A stretch of 64,000 nt of DNA from Oegoconia quadripuncta (GCA_949316235.1 OX438749.1:11054914-11118913); one strand, 5' to 3'; shown: positions 52,617 to 64,000, numbered from the stretch's first letter. Program-made: numbers and translations. Notes: generated by a model not told the origin, from the sequence alone.

Positions 52617-54104
52617 CTCAAAAAAATACCTACCTTAAGGTTTTCATAACAGTCTTGATTGATACAACTTGAATGCATTAATTTTAACGATTTGTGAAAT
52701 GAATATATCGACTGTAAATTGAAATTCGTTTAACAAGTGCCAGAGTCCATTTCCAAGCAGAAAAGGACCGTAAAAAAATCATAAACTTCACATTTTCTCA
52801 GCACGAATTCCAGTCACGTTTACAGGCGAGATCACGTTCGTCTTTGTTTTTTTTTTTGAGAGTACCTAATCTGTGATTTTTTGTTGCAATCCCGCAACAT
52901 ATGGGCTTGATAAATTGCTGGATATTCAGAAGGCGGGAGAAAAAGCATAATATAATATTATGAAAAATTGATCTCTACATCTGACTTGTATTTTCTCGCG
53001 TTTCTTTTCCTGTTGTCTATAGATTTTCGTGGCATGAGCCAGCAGCTTACCTGTGTGTGAGTAGTCATTCTGTCCATCCTAAATAACTCTAACGTTCTAC
53101 AAAAGGCTGACATTTTTATCTTGAGTAGGAGTTTCTAAACGTAGATTGTGTCAACTCTTTGAGCTTGTGTGGTGAGCTTCACCTACTCGAACAACCTTAA
53201 CTTACAAATGTCTCATCTTTCAGCGATGGGGATATTACTGTTGACACAGGTTCCGTTGGATGAGGAAATGCAAATAGCGCTGTTTATTGAAACCTGACGG
53301 AGTTTACACGGGGATCAGTTTGGCTAACATTAAGTGTTGGGGAGGACCTCCGACCTCCTCGAGAGTCTTCAAAAGCCTCGAAATGTTTACATGGAAAATA
53401 ATTACTGAGATCCCGCAGGCTTTTGATAGTATTTGTTTGTGTGCGAGCTTTTGTTATACGGTGATATATGTAAATTTGTGAAAATGGACGCCTGACATGA
53501 TTTGCAAGAAAAAATCTTGAGAAACGTACTGTGTACGCAATGGCGGTGCTTTGTGTTAATTAAAATTTAGATACATAATTACAACAACCTGTGATTCTAT
53601 AATGTGTGAGAGGTGCACTTATCGGTACAGCAAAATCTTTCGTATCACTGTAGGTGTGTAGCTACCTTAATGTGATATAAATTACATTACCCGAATTTTA
53701 AAAATTCTTAGTCGTAAGTTAACCGTAATGTCCTTTTCCCTTCTACTCACCATGAAATACGAAGCGAAGTTTTCCTTTTCAATCCAGTTCAAATGATGCT
53801 TTGTTGGTCTTTTCCACTTTCCGCCAATTGAACAAAATCACCCAACCAGAAACTGTTGGCTACGCAAGCAATACGATTGGGCAACACAAAGCGGTTTTAA
53901 GGATTTACACATATATCTAGAATGAATAGTTTTCTGAAATATATCGATGACATTTTGTGTGAATCTAGTTTATTACAATCCTAATTATTTATGTTGGTTG
54001 TGAAATACTGGGATTATTGCTAACTATGACAAAACACAGAGATTATAAATTATTGAATATAAGCAACATAATTTTTACAAGGTAGAAGTTTTTTTTTCTT
54101 TTTA
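52617..54104. other. unassigned DNA
   Basis: No supported gene. An acceptor-like TCTTTCAG at 53215-53222 is followed by only a short open frame. Confidence 0.35.
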
Positions 54105-54240
54105 GTCCTCTGTTTAGTTGGTGGTATTTTTAAATGTCTACCTGGCAAACTATCCACCATCATTCATGTTTGCCGCCAAGCAGTAATACCGATAGAATGT
54201 AATATTCCGATTGTTAAAGATAAGATACCCAATTTCTAAA
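54105..54240 (+). repeat. SINE type C, decayed fragment
   Basis: TTGGTGGTATTTTTAAATG, TGCCGCCAAGCAGTAAT and AAAGATAAGATACCCA follow the type C body order. Confidence 0.6.
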
Positions 54241-55117
54241 ATAAATCGCGGGTAACAAGAATAGACTAATTTTCATAGACGAAGTTAACATTCCCAAAAC
54301 CCTTAATAATTACCAATTAAACAAACATAAAATGGGGTAACAGAAGATTACAGCTCAGTGTACGATTTTGCCCAATATGGAGTAAAACACTGGTATTCTG
54401 CTACAGCATGAGGATTATTACCCTACGTTGTAAAGGTGACTAGAAACTGCAAATTCATATTTTTTCAAATCAAACCATCTGTTATTATGTTATAGCTAGG
54501 CTTCTGAATCCAAAATTTTCAATTATTATTTTGGTTAGAAGTAGAACTGAATAAAAATTGTTCTAATCCTGTTTTCGCTCAGCATAAGAAATATGTGTAG
54601 ACCAGGTACAGATAGGGACAATAACTTGGCTACTTTAAACGAAATAATTAACAATTTGTTTGTTTAAGTACTTCGCAGGAATGGAAGCAACCAGTGTGCA
54701 AATTTCTTCTCGTTCCGAATTGCATTGTCACGTCCAACAAGGCTTAGAGAGTTCTAATTAATTTTAATCCGATTGTTTCTATTTCCCTCACGTTTCGTAT
54801 ATTTAAATGTTGAACAACTGATATTACAAACCATTTGCTTTTTGGGAAATTACTGAAACTTAACTTGCTACTCGCCCCTTGTTTGCTCGGCTGTCTCGGC
54901 TGATCCGATTTTCATTATACATAACTAAGATCAATTCCCCTCGGTGTGACAATTTCTTTTTTGTCATCGGTTAGATATATTGTGATCGGATGTGAATAGT
55001 TTAGAATAAATGTTGTTAAGTTGGATATTAATATTACTTACGACGGAAACAGTTTTAAAGGAAATTGAAAATTGCAAAAATGGCTTTTATGAAACTATCT
55101 TCATTACAATCAAAGGC

Positions 55118-55335
55118 AGTGCACTAATGAACATAGGTCTTTTCCAAAGCGACCGAGCAGTCTGCATCCAACGATTTCCTGCGACTTTTAAATAGGTCAT
55201 TCGTTCACCTTGTCAGTGGTCTCCCTTATACAACTTTATGCCCCAAACGGCCGTCAGTTCTTTAAGACATATGCCATGCTTATTGCTACTTCAACTTACC
55301 AATCTCCAATCTGTATCGTGACCATGGCTATATTG
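55118..55335 (-). mobile_element. RTE-clade fragment, strongly decayed
   Basis: ATGAACATAGGTCTTTTCCA and CCCCAAACGGCCGTCAGTTC match the inverted RTE C-terminal coding region seen better at 8968-9220 (CCCCAACGGCCGTCGGTCC). Confidence 0.65.
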
Positions 55336-55974
55336 TTAAATTTCGCACTTCAACAAATTCCTCATTCCTGATTATAACACTGAACATCGCCCTCTTAAGC
55401 TTGTTGTATGTTCCAGAGCATTCTTATGTGACCCGTAGACAGAGGAGAGACCACGTTTCAGTGCCAAAAGTGTAAAATCATTCTTCCTACTATAAAAAAA
55501 AATATAAACGGCCGAATTGAGAAGCTCCTCCTTTTTGAAGTCGGTTAAAGAAGAATAATTCTTTATTGTACACAATATAAAATAAGGGAACAGAGACACA
55601 ATTTACCAACACCAAGATCATCAAATAACTTACGCAGGGAGATTTTTCCGTAGCTCGTAGGTACCTACTCGAATTTTGCAACTACTTTACTACTGAAACT
55701 GTGAGTTTATGGAATACCTGTCAGTATCTCGGAGAATCGTAATTATACTGATGTTGTAATTGCATTTGATGTACTGTAATTTGTAATTGATGTTTATGTT
55801 GTAATTTATGTACTATTTAAAACTAATCTCTGCTGATATTTTTTAAGATAATTTACAGCATCATGACTGATATACATTTTTTGGTGTAGATACCTATATT
55901 TAATTAGTTTATGATTTATCATATTATAGAATACAGATCATACAAAGTAAGGAAAAGTACTAGAATCCGTTAAA

Positions 55975-56045
55975 CCTATACATAACGTCACCTCATCCCA
56001 AATGGGGTCGTCAGAGATTTCCCAAACATTAGCACTTTCGATAAT
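55975..56045 (+). repeat. dispersed repeat E, start fragment
   Basis: CATAACGTCACCTCATCCCA, then AATGGGGTCGTCAGAGATTT: the first 60-70 bases of repeat E only. Confidence 0.65.
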
Positions 56046-56216
56046 TTGTATGTTTTTGTATTTTTTTATGTTATCTAATTATCCCCGCTTTCCTCCTTGT
56101 CATCTCAGATACCGTTACCTTTAGGTAAGTACATACGTAGGTAATTAACATTAACAAGCGTCCTTGTACGGGGAGAATTGGGCAATATTTATTTTTCCCA
56201 CCAATAGGTTCACAAT

Positions 56217-56470
56217 ACATATCCAAATGGGGTGGTCAGAGATATCCCAAACAATAGTGTTTGGGGGTTCCAAACATAAAAAGTTTAATGATTGAAACAA
56301 CGGTTCACCTTAAGAACTATACAGAAATGCACATGTGAGCCTATCGCCGTTGAAACGTGCAAAACCATTGATATTTTTTGGTGGAAAGTCCCTTAGTAGC
56401 CTTCTAAGACACGCACTGGCTGAGACGAGTAGGTTCTATTCTAGTTGAGTGCCGAAACCACACAGCATAG
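56217..56470 (+). repeat. dispersed repeat E, uninterrupted copy
   Basis: About 254 bases: AAATGGGGTGGTCAGAGATA, a small hairpin around CCCAAACAATAGTGTTTGGG, GCCTATCGCCGTTGAAACG, GATATTTTTTGGTGGAAAGT, CTGAGACGAGTAGGTTCTAT. It serves as the template that shows the LINE insertion at 40441-41884. Family unknown; no tRNA head seen. Confidence 0.75.
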
Positions 56471-57399
56471 GTACACAATACTTTTATAAAATTTTGAATA
56501 CGTTCCGGGACATATTATTTAGGTGATACGTTGTAAACAAAACGTGATGTGTCCCGGAACTAGTTAACTTACTTACCTTACACTATAGGTGAATTAACGG
56601 TTTTACTTACACGTGTTTTAGGTATAACATTAGAACTCGAAGACGAAGATCCAATACATCATTTTGTAAATTGCTTTATTGCAGCTGGTAACAACTGCTA
56701 CATGACATAACTTTATTTAACTGCGCAGGTAAAGGCTTGAGATAAAATGCCATCTCTCAACACAAGAGGTTTTGTGAAGAGGTTCAATTTCCTCTTAGGT
56801 AAAACAATGTCCTCTTTAGCCTCACCTTGAATTAACACTTGACGCGATTAAGCTAAATGGCAAACTCTAGTTCCTTGTTGATAAGATCATAATATTTACA
56901 GCGAAACAAACCATTATATTATAAACTGTACGAGGAAATCATGAAAGTATTCAGAATAATATTTACGTACAGGCACAGAATTAATGTAGTACTAACGTAT
57001 TACAGATATTCAAATTGGGAGTAACACTGTGACAATTTTAAAATTTAAACATTCGCTTAACGAGCGTATCGATCATGGCTTCTGTGGCCCAATAATAATT
57101 TATCTTCCGTGAGCACACTCACCGGAATGGGAGCGAGTGCCACATAAAGTTAAGTATCAACCATTTTAACAAGAAATACCAGCTTAATATCATGGGAAAT
57201 TACTTTAGTGATCCCTTGAAATATCTTAACTCATCGTAATTTCGTTTGATATAATGTCGTGTATAATATTATTGCTTAGCCAAGATAACAGGAAGAATTT
57301 CTGAAAATGACAGAAAGCACATGAATTATATAAGTATCTAGTGGGTTATTCAATTTATTTATCAGTTACTGTAAATGTATGTACAATAATAGCTGCGAA
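56471..57399. other. unassigned DNA
   Basis: No gene recognised. GTCCCGGAAC recurs close by (about 56505 inverted, 56550), a small local inverted repeat (TTCCGGGACA / TGTCCCGGAA). Confidence 0.4.
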
Positions 57400-57405
57400 T
57401 TTATT
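57400..57405 (-). promoter_or_regulatory. poly(A) signal AATAAA (minus strand)
   Basis: About 243 bases beyond the stop of the 225-residue secreted protein gene on its strand. Confidence 0.45.
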
Positions 57406-57647
57406 CAACATAAGTTCTAAACAATGTTCAATGAAATAAAAATAATAATTATATACATAGCGAGATTTGAGAAAAATAGACCACCATTATACTAAATTGC
57501 GGGTAGGTAGAGTGATTTGATTATATCTATTAGTTACTACTAATGCAATTGATTATTAACTCCACCCTTGTTGGTCCCGATAATTCTACTCAAAAATAGA
57601 ATACTTTTCAATTTAAGATGCCAAAGTTGTTCCGACATCCTTCAAGT

Positions 57648-58189
57648 CTACCTGACCGCTGATACTGCTATTACAATATTCCTTCTACTCTTATTCCTAT
57701 TTAATTTTACGGTTCTGTATCTAAATTTATGCATTTCGTGTAAGCTAAAGCTATCGCCTACTTTTTTGACGTCGTTTTGAGCTCCTTTTAATTTACCTTT
57801 AACTTTAACCCATCTATCGTTTTTCCAATCATACTTTTTCCCCATCGCTAATAATAAATCTTCAAATTTAGGCCATTTTGAAATTGAGCTTACTCCTTCA
57901 TTAATTGAATTGTTTGTATTACTCTTTCGTGATTGATTCGGGTTAGATGCCTCTTTACCTTTATTATTTTTCCCGATGCTCTGATCTTGAATATTATTAG
58001 ATAATATTTTATCTGGGAGCGTATAATTGAGCTTAGTCATCGTTTCTTCATGCCCTTTATTTTCATCTCTCTTGTCATTCCTACTATCCAATCTGTTTTG
58101 ATCAAGGTTTTGTTTTACTTTTCTATCCTTTTTGAAGTTTTCATCTGAATAATCCTCATAAAATACTTCTATTTCATGCTCAATCGCTT
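57648..58189 (-). CDS. secreted protein exon 3 (terminal)
   Basis: 542 bases, acceptor CCAATTTTCTTTACAG; starts EAIEHEIEVFYEDYSDENFK (first Glu shared with exon 2) and stays open to the stop at 57648. A type C SINE lies 25 bases upstream of the acceptor, within the intron. Confidence 0.78.
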
Positions 58190-61100
58190 CTGTAAAGAAA
58201 ATTGGAGTAAGTTTTTTTATGTATTACAGGTTAGCGCTTGGACCTGAATGATGTTAAGTGAAGTTGAAGCCGAAGGTAGAAGCGCGTACACTCAGAATCA
58301 CAACATATTTGGGGGACTAGTTACCTTATTTCAAACCGCCGTAACAAGGCTTCTTAGTGGCAGACTTAGATAAGTCTTATCTAGGCCAGTTTGCCAGTTA
58401 CTAGCATCTTATCTGATAAGACGTTACTAGTAACTGGCAAAAAGGACATTTAAAATAGAGTGCTAAACATTTATCCCGCTGGGAATCGATCCAGCGACTT
58501 CCGTTTTGTATTACTGTTTATATTTAGGCACAGATGCTATATTATAAGTTTAATTTGTCGAATTTCTCATTGTCTACCTAAAAGTAATTGAGAATATAGA
58601 TGATACGAATATCCTACCCCGAGAATCCATCATATTTAATTGTTTAATAATAGATAGAGTGTTATTTTTATGTATATCGGCTTTTAGTCAAAAGTGAAAT
58701 AAAATTTTGGAAAGCCTGTCTACTGAATTTATTATACAGCAGCCGTTTTAGATGTCGACCTTTAAATGTCCATCACAATTTTTTAGTCCGGGCAACGTTT
58801 TCCTCAAACTTGATGAGAATTATACATTAATATATTTGTATTCTCAAGATGTTTGGAACTGGGTATATATTTACACTCTTTTTTGCAGGAATTCAGGCAT
58901 TAACTTAAAGTGGTAATTAGGACCAATGTAAACTAGCAATGAATTTATTTGTTAAAGTTAAAGTTGTTGATTGAATAAAAGAAAATGAGTACAACGACCC
59001 TATTGTCTTAAAAAATATTGGTTTGTTAGTAAACTCTTTATTGAAAAAAAATGAAAAGAAAAATTAGTTTTGCATACAGAATTTCAGTACAACGGCGGAA
59101 TTATCCCGTAGATATCTTCCAGTTAACCGTAGGGTTAGTTAGGGAATAGTATATTGACGTATACAAATCACAGCAAAATTTTAACTAAAACTAATAACTA
59201 CATACTAATAACCGCCTCAGTGGCTCAATGTAAACACTATTGGGTTTACGAATCGGAGGTCGCAAGTTCGATCCAGAGCGGGGTACATGTTTAAGTAGTC
59301 GGTTTGGTTGGTGGTAGGGCATTTTAAATGTCCGCCTGGCTAGCTACCAACATCTTATCTAAATCTGCCGCCAAACAGCAATGTTATTAGCATTGTTGTG
59401 TTCCGGTTGTCAGAGATAAGATAGCCGTTGTTGGAGTTTCTGGGTTAGTACGCTTCCACCTTGGACCTTATATTTAGTTAACATCAGGTGTGATTGAGGG
59501 CAAGTACTAACACGTTGTACATAAAATAAACATACTAATAAATATATTGGTCATTCTAATGATACATAAACTTAACAAAAATGTGATTGGAAACATTAGT
59601 CACCTATTTAAATGGTTAAAGACTGATAGTTCTCATTTAGAAGATAAACTACAATCGGCGCCAAGCCCTTCCAAACTAAACGTAACAGAACCTACATTAT
59701 AAATTCAGAATTTAGAAAATCAAGTTTATAAATTATGATAAGCCTCTTTGCATCTGGTGTTTAATATTCACGATATCTGTAAATATGTATTTATTTATAT
59801 AGTAATGTTTAGTTGTAGAATAGTAAATATAGGGAAGCGGTTTGGCAGTGCACGTCTTGTAGCTGATGTGATGATGATGACATAATTCCATAGAGAAATT
59901 TGTACCATGGAGTTAATTACTCAACAGTAGTTATAAAATATTTAATTATCTCTCCATATATAGAAGCAACCATGGTGCAGTCGCATTCGCTATTCGTTTT
60001 CGATTAGCGAAGTTAAGCAATGTCTGCCCAGTCATTCCTTGGATGGGTGACCACTAGTGTCATTTTAATACGACTGCTTCGGGGCACGTTAAATAGTTGG
60101 TCCCGTTGTTTTCAATCGAAAAGTTGTTAAGCCAAGTCGCTAGCCTATAGAGGCGGCTTGAAAACACTGTGAGATGGTCACTAGTCTGACACAAGGCCGC
60201 CAATCCTCAGTTATTATCCTCAAAATGGATTAAGGCCCACTGAGAGGAGGCTGTGCCGCAACACAGCGGTCGTGAAAAGCTGTTGACGATTAAATTAAAT
60301 ACGAGTAGATCGTTTACAAAGAGACAAGTTTAAAGTTTTACCTTGACAATGAGAAAAAATTTAATCTAGGATCTAAAGTACTATATATTGTACGATGTTT
60401 TTCAACATACTTTCGAAGAAACAAAATAAAAAATCACTAGCTGGAGGCCAGTTCGAAATTAGAAAAAAAAAAACAATTTAATGTATATTTTATTTTATTA
60501 CTGATCTCCATAACACATGGAGATCAGCGATATTTTATTTACCGGGCTGATGGTGTAATCACTTGGCTGTATGAGACTTATGTTCTTTGCAATAGCAAAT
60601 AGTGCGGTTGTAGAGCATAACTTCACTATTTGCGTTTATCACACACGCGTGTTTTATGAGCTGCTTGATATATCTCAAAACGGTGAAATTAGATCCACTT
60701 CACGAGCAAGTATGTTGAAAAACATATTACTTAACTATGATATATGTAATAATTTAGTGAAGTATACCTACTTACCGGTAATTTTTTTGATAATATCAAT
60801 ATCGTGCTCAAGATTTTCCAACTCCTTTTTCTTCCAACGACCATCGCCAAAATCTAAAGAAAATATCAATTTTTATTATATACTCAAGGTTTATTACATT
60901 TCATTTAAAAAAAAAAAATTAAAAATGTTTCCGTTATGCGAAAAATTTATAACTTCCCTGTGCCAAACGTGATTTGTATACATTTTTTTGCTGGGAGTAG
61001 CAGTAAGATCGGTTCAAACAAAAGTAATTCATTTTCACTTGTAAAGACTACATTTTTGTAGGTTAGTAATTAATGCAAAATAATCAACACAAACAAAAAG

Positions 61101-61438
61101 CTATTGAAAGTTTTCAAAAGAACTTTATATTAATCCAGACAATTACTTTAGGCCTGTTTACATAACATTTTAAATTGATTAATCTTCTTGTTTACAAATG
61201 AAAACGAAACTACAATTGAATAAAGTTAAATAAATTTTTTTTATACAAAAAAATACCAAAATTACTCGACGTCAAGTAATATTTTTGTAATTACATTCCA
61301 AAAACACTGTATGGCAGAAATATTCGAAACTATGATTAATGAAAAAACATATTTCCTGCTGAAAAAATAAATATACGTACCTATACAAATCGTGAGTACA
61401 AATAGGTAGCAGGCGTAGTGCATCAGGCCCTTAGCCAT
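57648..61438 (-). CDS. unrecognised secreted protein, three exons, 225 residues
   Basis: I do not recognise this family. Exons, in reading order: 61438-61381, 60853-60776, 58189-57648. Borders are GT/AG (donors GTACGT and GTAAGT; acceptors TTTTCTTTAG and TTTTCTTTACAG) and the phases agree. The joined frame is 678 bases including the stop. The first 19 residues (MAKGLMHYACYLFVLTICI) form a clear signal peptide, so the protein should be secreted. The mature part begins DFGDGRWKKKELENLEHDID with a charged helix. A low-complexity stretch rich in Lys, Asn, Ser and acidic residues follows. A tryptophan-bearing C-terminal block (WPKFEDLLLAMGKKYDWKND, then RWVKVKGKLKG) looks the most likely conserved part. 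There are two cysteines, both in the signal peptide, so no disulfides are expected. A splice-acceptor-like TTGTTTTAG just upstream of the ATG suggests a 5' UTR exon further right. Confidence 0.72.
58215..58505 (-). repeat. SINE type C, diverged
   Basis: GTATTACAGGTTAGCGCTTG tail, GAAGCCGAAGGTAGAAGCGC, GGGGGACTAGTTACCTTATT body, head remnant GGGAATCGATCCAGCGACTT. Its middle carries a local inverted duplication around 58375-58440 (TAGTAACTGGCAAA and its complement). Confidence 0.75.
59212..59529 (+). repeat. SINE type C, full length with 12-base target duplication
   Basis: Head CCGCCTCAGTGGCTCAATG, B box AGTTCGATCC, body TAAATGTCCGCCTGGCTAGC and GTTCCGGTTGTCAGAGATAA, tail TTAACATCAGGTGTGATTGA ... 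CACGTTGTACATAAAATAA. ACATACTAATAA occurs exactly at 59200-59211 and 59530-59541. It is the reference copy for the family. It lies in intron 2 of the secreted-protein gene. Confidence 0.92.
59838..59880 (+). mobile_element. RTE-clade 3' terminus
   Basis: GCGGTTTGGCAGTGCACGTC then GCTGATGTGATGATGATG, the simple-repeat end of an RTE. Confidence 0.55.
59965..60295 (+). repeat. 5S rRNA-derived SINE
   Basis: The region TTTTCGATTAGCGAAGTTAA ... CCTTGGATGGGTGACCACTA follows the 3' half of 5S rRNA (the TAGCGAAGTTAAGCAATGTC and TGGATGGGTGACC elements, which include the internal control region). A long non-5S body then follows. A second copy with the same body order lies at 63000-63310, which shows a mobile family and not a 5S gene. 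Confidence 0.85.
60311..60775. other. intron 2 of the secreted-protein gene, right part
   Basis: A short inverted repeat at about 60502-60526 (GATCTCCAT / ATGGAGATC). Otherwise nothing recognised. Confidence 0.4.
60776..60853 (-). CDS. secreted protein exon 2
   Basis: 78 bases, acceptor TTTTCTTTAG, donor GTAAGT. Encodes FGDGRWKKKELENLEHDIDI. The + strand frame over the same place (60571-60972) is a shadow. Confidence 0.75.
61381..61438 (-). CDS. secreted protein exon 1 (signal peptide)
   Basis: ATG at 61438-61436, 19 codons, one leftover base; donor GTACGT. A lone base joins AT of exon 2 to make Asp. Confidence 0.7.
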
Positions 61439-61539
61439 CGGTATTCAATCTAAAACAATGAAATTATTTTCATAATTTTGGTTACTATATTTAATTAAAT
61501 ATGGCGTTGGAATTGCTAGCTTAGAAAAATGGCGAACAG

Positions 61540-61695
61540 TTGGTTTAGACCACACATCTTTATGTCCGGCTTTCATAATGAAATTTGGCAGAGAGGTAGC
61601 CTAGGGATCCAGTTGAGGCTATAGGCTATTTTTCATCCTGAAAAAGTCTGCGTAAAGTAAATTCACGCGGGTGAAACCGCGGGCGGAAAGTTAGT
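61540..61695 (+). mobile_element. Lep1-like Helitron 3' fragment
   Basis: Ends GAAACCGCGGGCGGAAAGTTAGT, the same 3' end as at 37828 with CTAG changed to TTAG. The ATCCTGAAAAAGTCTGCG body is typical of the family. The 5' end is not found. Confidence 0.6.
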
Positions 61696-61699
61696 ATGC

Positions 61700-62590
61700 A
61701 TTGCATCTTAACATCGATTAATACATTGTATTTGGTAACTTTGTGCTACTACCGACAAACCCATTACAAGCAATATGGTTTGATATATACACGAAACTAT
61801 TCTTAAGTAATACGATTATCTATTAGCCTGGGACCTAACAGAACTCATTTAGCTTCGTATTTTAGCAGCGGCAAGTCACTTTGACTACATAATTATTAAA
61901 AGTTTATGAACGTTTTTATAGTCAAAAATTCGTTGTAAGTTTGTTAATTTGCCTCTATCACCTGCGAACATTATTAGTAGTTTTCCCCGTCGGGAATCAA
62001 CATCGCGGTTCTATATCTAAACCCTAATAAACCACTGGGCAAGTTGTAACGAACATGAATACTTAATTTGCCCATTACAACCGTTTAATTATAAACCATT
62101 AATGGCAAAGGAAGTTTCTAAGTCTCTTTAATTAGGGAACCGCCATGTTTAAATAACTTTTATTGCAGTTTAAGTAACAAAACTTATTCCTAATTTATAT
62201 GTAAATATTTTTATGTCATGAAATCGGATTTTGTTAATATATTCCGTTTTTTTTCCTTGCGTGCGCAATGGTTGAAATTAAATTTAGCAATTGTTCCTCC
62301 GCTCAGAAAAAAGTTGAACGGTGTGGTGACTTCTTAATTCGTTCGAGACTTTTGCGAAACCTTTCCTGGTTTAAAATTTTTAGTAGCCTCAGCTATAAGG
62401 GGGTTCCGTAATGAAACTATTTTATCATATTATGCAGCTCTTTGTGGTTGATAATTGAAGATAATAATAATATTGATTAGATTTGTGTAGTGTTCAGCAG
62501 GATTGAAAACAACCCATTACGTGTCGTGCGTGTCGTTTTTGGAATGTGTATGTGACCATACATAGACTCTACGTAAGTAACAATTTAATT
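61700..62590. other. unassigned DNA upstream of the secreted-protein gene
   Basis: May contain its promoter and a 5' UTR exon; no motif was placed. Confidence 0.3.
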
Positions 62591-62593
62591 TTT

Positions 62594-62750
62594 TTATGCC
62601 CATCAGGTCACAGTTTGACCTTAATCACATATAATGTATAAATGAAGCTACAATGCTATCAATATTACTGTTTAAATAAGGCTCGAATACTAAACACGTG
62701 CACCGCTGATAATCGAACCTGCAACCTCCTCATCGTAATCATCAACATTC
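62594..62750 (-). repeat. SINE type C, decayed
   Basis: Tail phrase TTTGACCTTAATCACATATA; head remnant GATAATCGAACCTGCAACCTCC (inverted B box). The middle is largely lost. Confidence 0.55.
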
Positions 62751-62999
62751 ACCCTACTGCCCAGATTCGCGATACGGACAAAGTCTATGTCGTAGATGGG
62801 AGCACACTTGATGAAGGTCATTGGCAGCAAACTTAAAACATATACAAGTTTGTAGTCCAAACACAAGTTGTCACAATTTTATTAATATAATGAGCATCTA
62901 CCAAACTAATTATATAATCACATTAAAGTGAAGACCTCATTATCCGGAATAAGAATCGAGATATTCAACTGTACTGTAGTAAATTCGAGTAACACTCGT

Positions 63000-63310
63000 G
63001 GCGCAGGCGCATTCGCTCTTCGTTTTCAATTAGCGAAGTAAAGCAATGTATGGCGCGGTTACTCCTTGGATGGGTGACCACTAGTGGCGTTTTAATACGA
63101 GTGTTTCCATGTTGTGAGGGCACGGTAAATAGTCAGTCCCAGTTCTCTTCAATTGAAGGCAAGCATTAAGCCAACTTGGTGGCTTAATCTGACACAAATC
63201 CACCATTCAGCACTGAGTCCACGTGATGGATTAGCACACACCCTCTCCCAGTGAGTGGAGGCTGCGCCCCAATAGTGGGAACATGTAAAGCTGTTAGTGA
63301 TGAATGTCGA
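63000..63310 (+). repeat. 5S rRNA-derived SINE, second copy
   Basis: TTTTCAATTAGCGAAGTAAA and CCTTGGATGGGTGACCACTA as in the copy at 59965, followed by the same order of body blocks (CACGGTAAATAG, TCAATTGAAG, GACACAAATCC, GTGGAGGCTGCGCC). Clearly diverged from the first copy. Confidence 0.82.
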
Positions 63311-63319
63311 GTAGCGTTA

Positions 63320-64000
63320 TTGGTATGAAGAATTCCGTAAACAAAAGACCAAGTTATTTAAAGAACTAAACCACCACAATCTTTCTAGTTTCAGTTTTAA
63401 GAATTTCTGTAATATTATTAACTCCAATCAATATGATACTAACAACAGCACTAATGTGTTTTATTTCACATCACACACACATCGACATAATGAACATTAT
63501 GGACATAAGCGTATCCCACAGCGTAATATACTTTACTTTCATAAGAGTATAGACATTTATAAGCAAGCTTTTAGAAAATCGTGTTTGTGAAAAGGGCCCA
63601 AGGTTCCAAAAGTAGCGTCTTGATGCTATGATTTAATTGCTATTTTTAATTAATAATTTTTAATTAACTAGGTATTATATTATGAAAGGAGATCACTTAC
63701 TGGGTATTGTACTTTTGAAGTGAAATTAGCAATAAACTAATTGATACGATTATTGAAATTGTATTTTCGATGGTTGTTTTATATTTTATTAATGCATAAG
63801 CATTTGCTGATGTTAAAATGAATAAAGCAATGTACTTGTGTAACTGTGTGAAACAAGTAGGTCATTTGAAGTTGACAGCCTCGACCTTAACTCTAAATAT
63901 TAATAAAACGATCTCAGATGGACGTGAACTTAAAAACTGGATTGAGAGTGAGTCTCGATTGCAATCTTCAGCTTGCTTTATAAATTCGGGTCTTTACACC
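63320..64000. other. unassigned AT-rich DNA
   Basis: Nothing recognised up to the window edge. Confidence 0.35.

Noticed and set aside
53215..53265. Acceptor-like site followed by a short frame (DGDITVDTGSVG)
   Set aside because: Only about a dozen codons and no matching upstream donor could be identified.
55010..55195. 61-residue frame with hydrophobic start (MLLSWILILLTTETV)
   Set aside because: Its second half is a decayed RTE fragment, so the frame is probably fortuitous.
60571..60972. 133-residue + strand frame
   Set aside because: Low-complexity frame that overlaps exon 2 of the - strand secreted-protein gene; the splice signals favour the - strand.

Overview
This window is from a eukaryotic nuclear genome, almost certainly a moth or butterfly (Lepidoptera). 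It is AT-rich, with small exons in long introns. Its repeat load is typical of the order: tRNA-derived SINEs, fragments of RTE, CR1/Jockey and R1-clade non-LTR retrotransposons, foldback MITEs, and Lep1-like Helitrons ending in CTAG. All calls come from reading the sequence; no database search was run.

Layout. (1) 4.06-24.37 kb, + strand: a 12-exon gene whose exons join without a phase conflict into a 602-residue TPR protein. I read it as ODAD4 (TTC25), the outer-dynein-arm docking complex subunit. Its introns hold SINEs, LINE 3' ends and several foldback elements. (2) 24.4-47.9 kb: no host gene seen. It is a retroelement-rich desert with nested insertions, an R1-clade 3' end, a YADD-bearing reverse transcriptase fragment and two tandem arrays. 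(3) 47.89-49.63 kb, - strand: an intronless, intact 581-residue WD-repeat gene, DNAI2 (outer dynein arm intermediate chain 2). (4) 50.76-52.43 kb, + strand: a tentative two-exon gene for a secreted peptide of about 80 residues. (5) 57.65-61.44 kb, - strand: a three-exon gene for an unrecognised 225-residue secreted protein rich in Lys, Asn and Asp/Glu. Its phases match and it starts with a clear signal peptide. (6) The rest is SINEs (including two 5S-rRNA-derived copies), decayed repeats and unassigned DNA.

How the genes relate. ODAD4 and DNAI2 belong to the same machine: the first helps anchor the outer dynein arm on the axonemal doublet and the second is part of the arm. In an insect both should act mainly in sperm flagella and perhaps chordotonal cilia. 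They lie about 23.5 kb apart, convergently oriented (3' end to 3' end), with only repeats recognised between them. The two small secreted-protein genes lie on the far side of DNAI2; I do not recognise their families.
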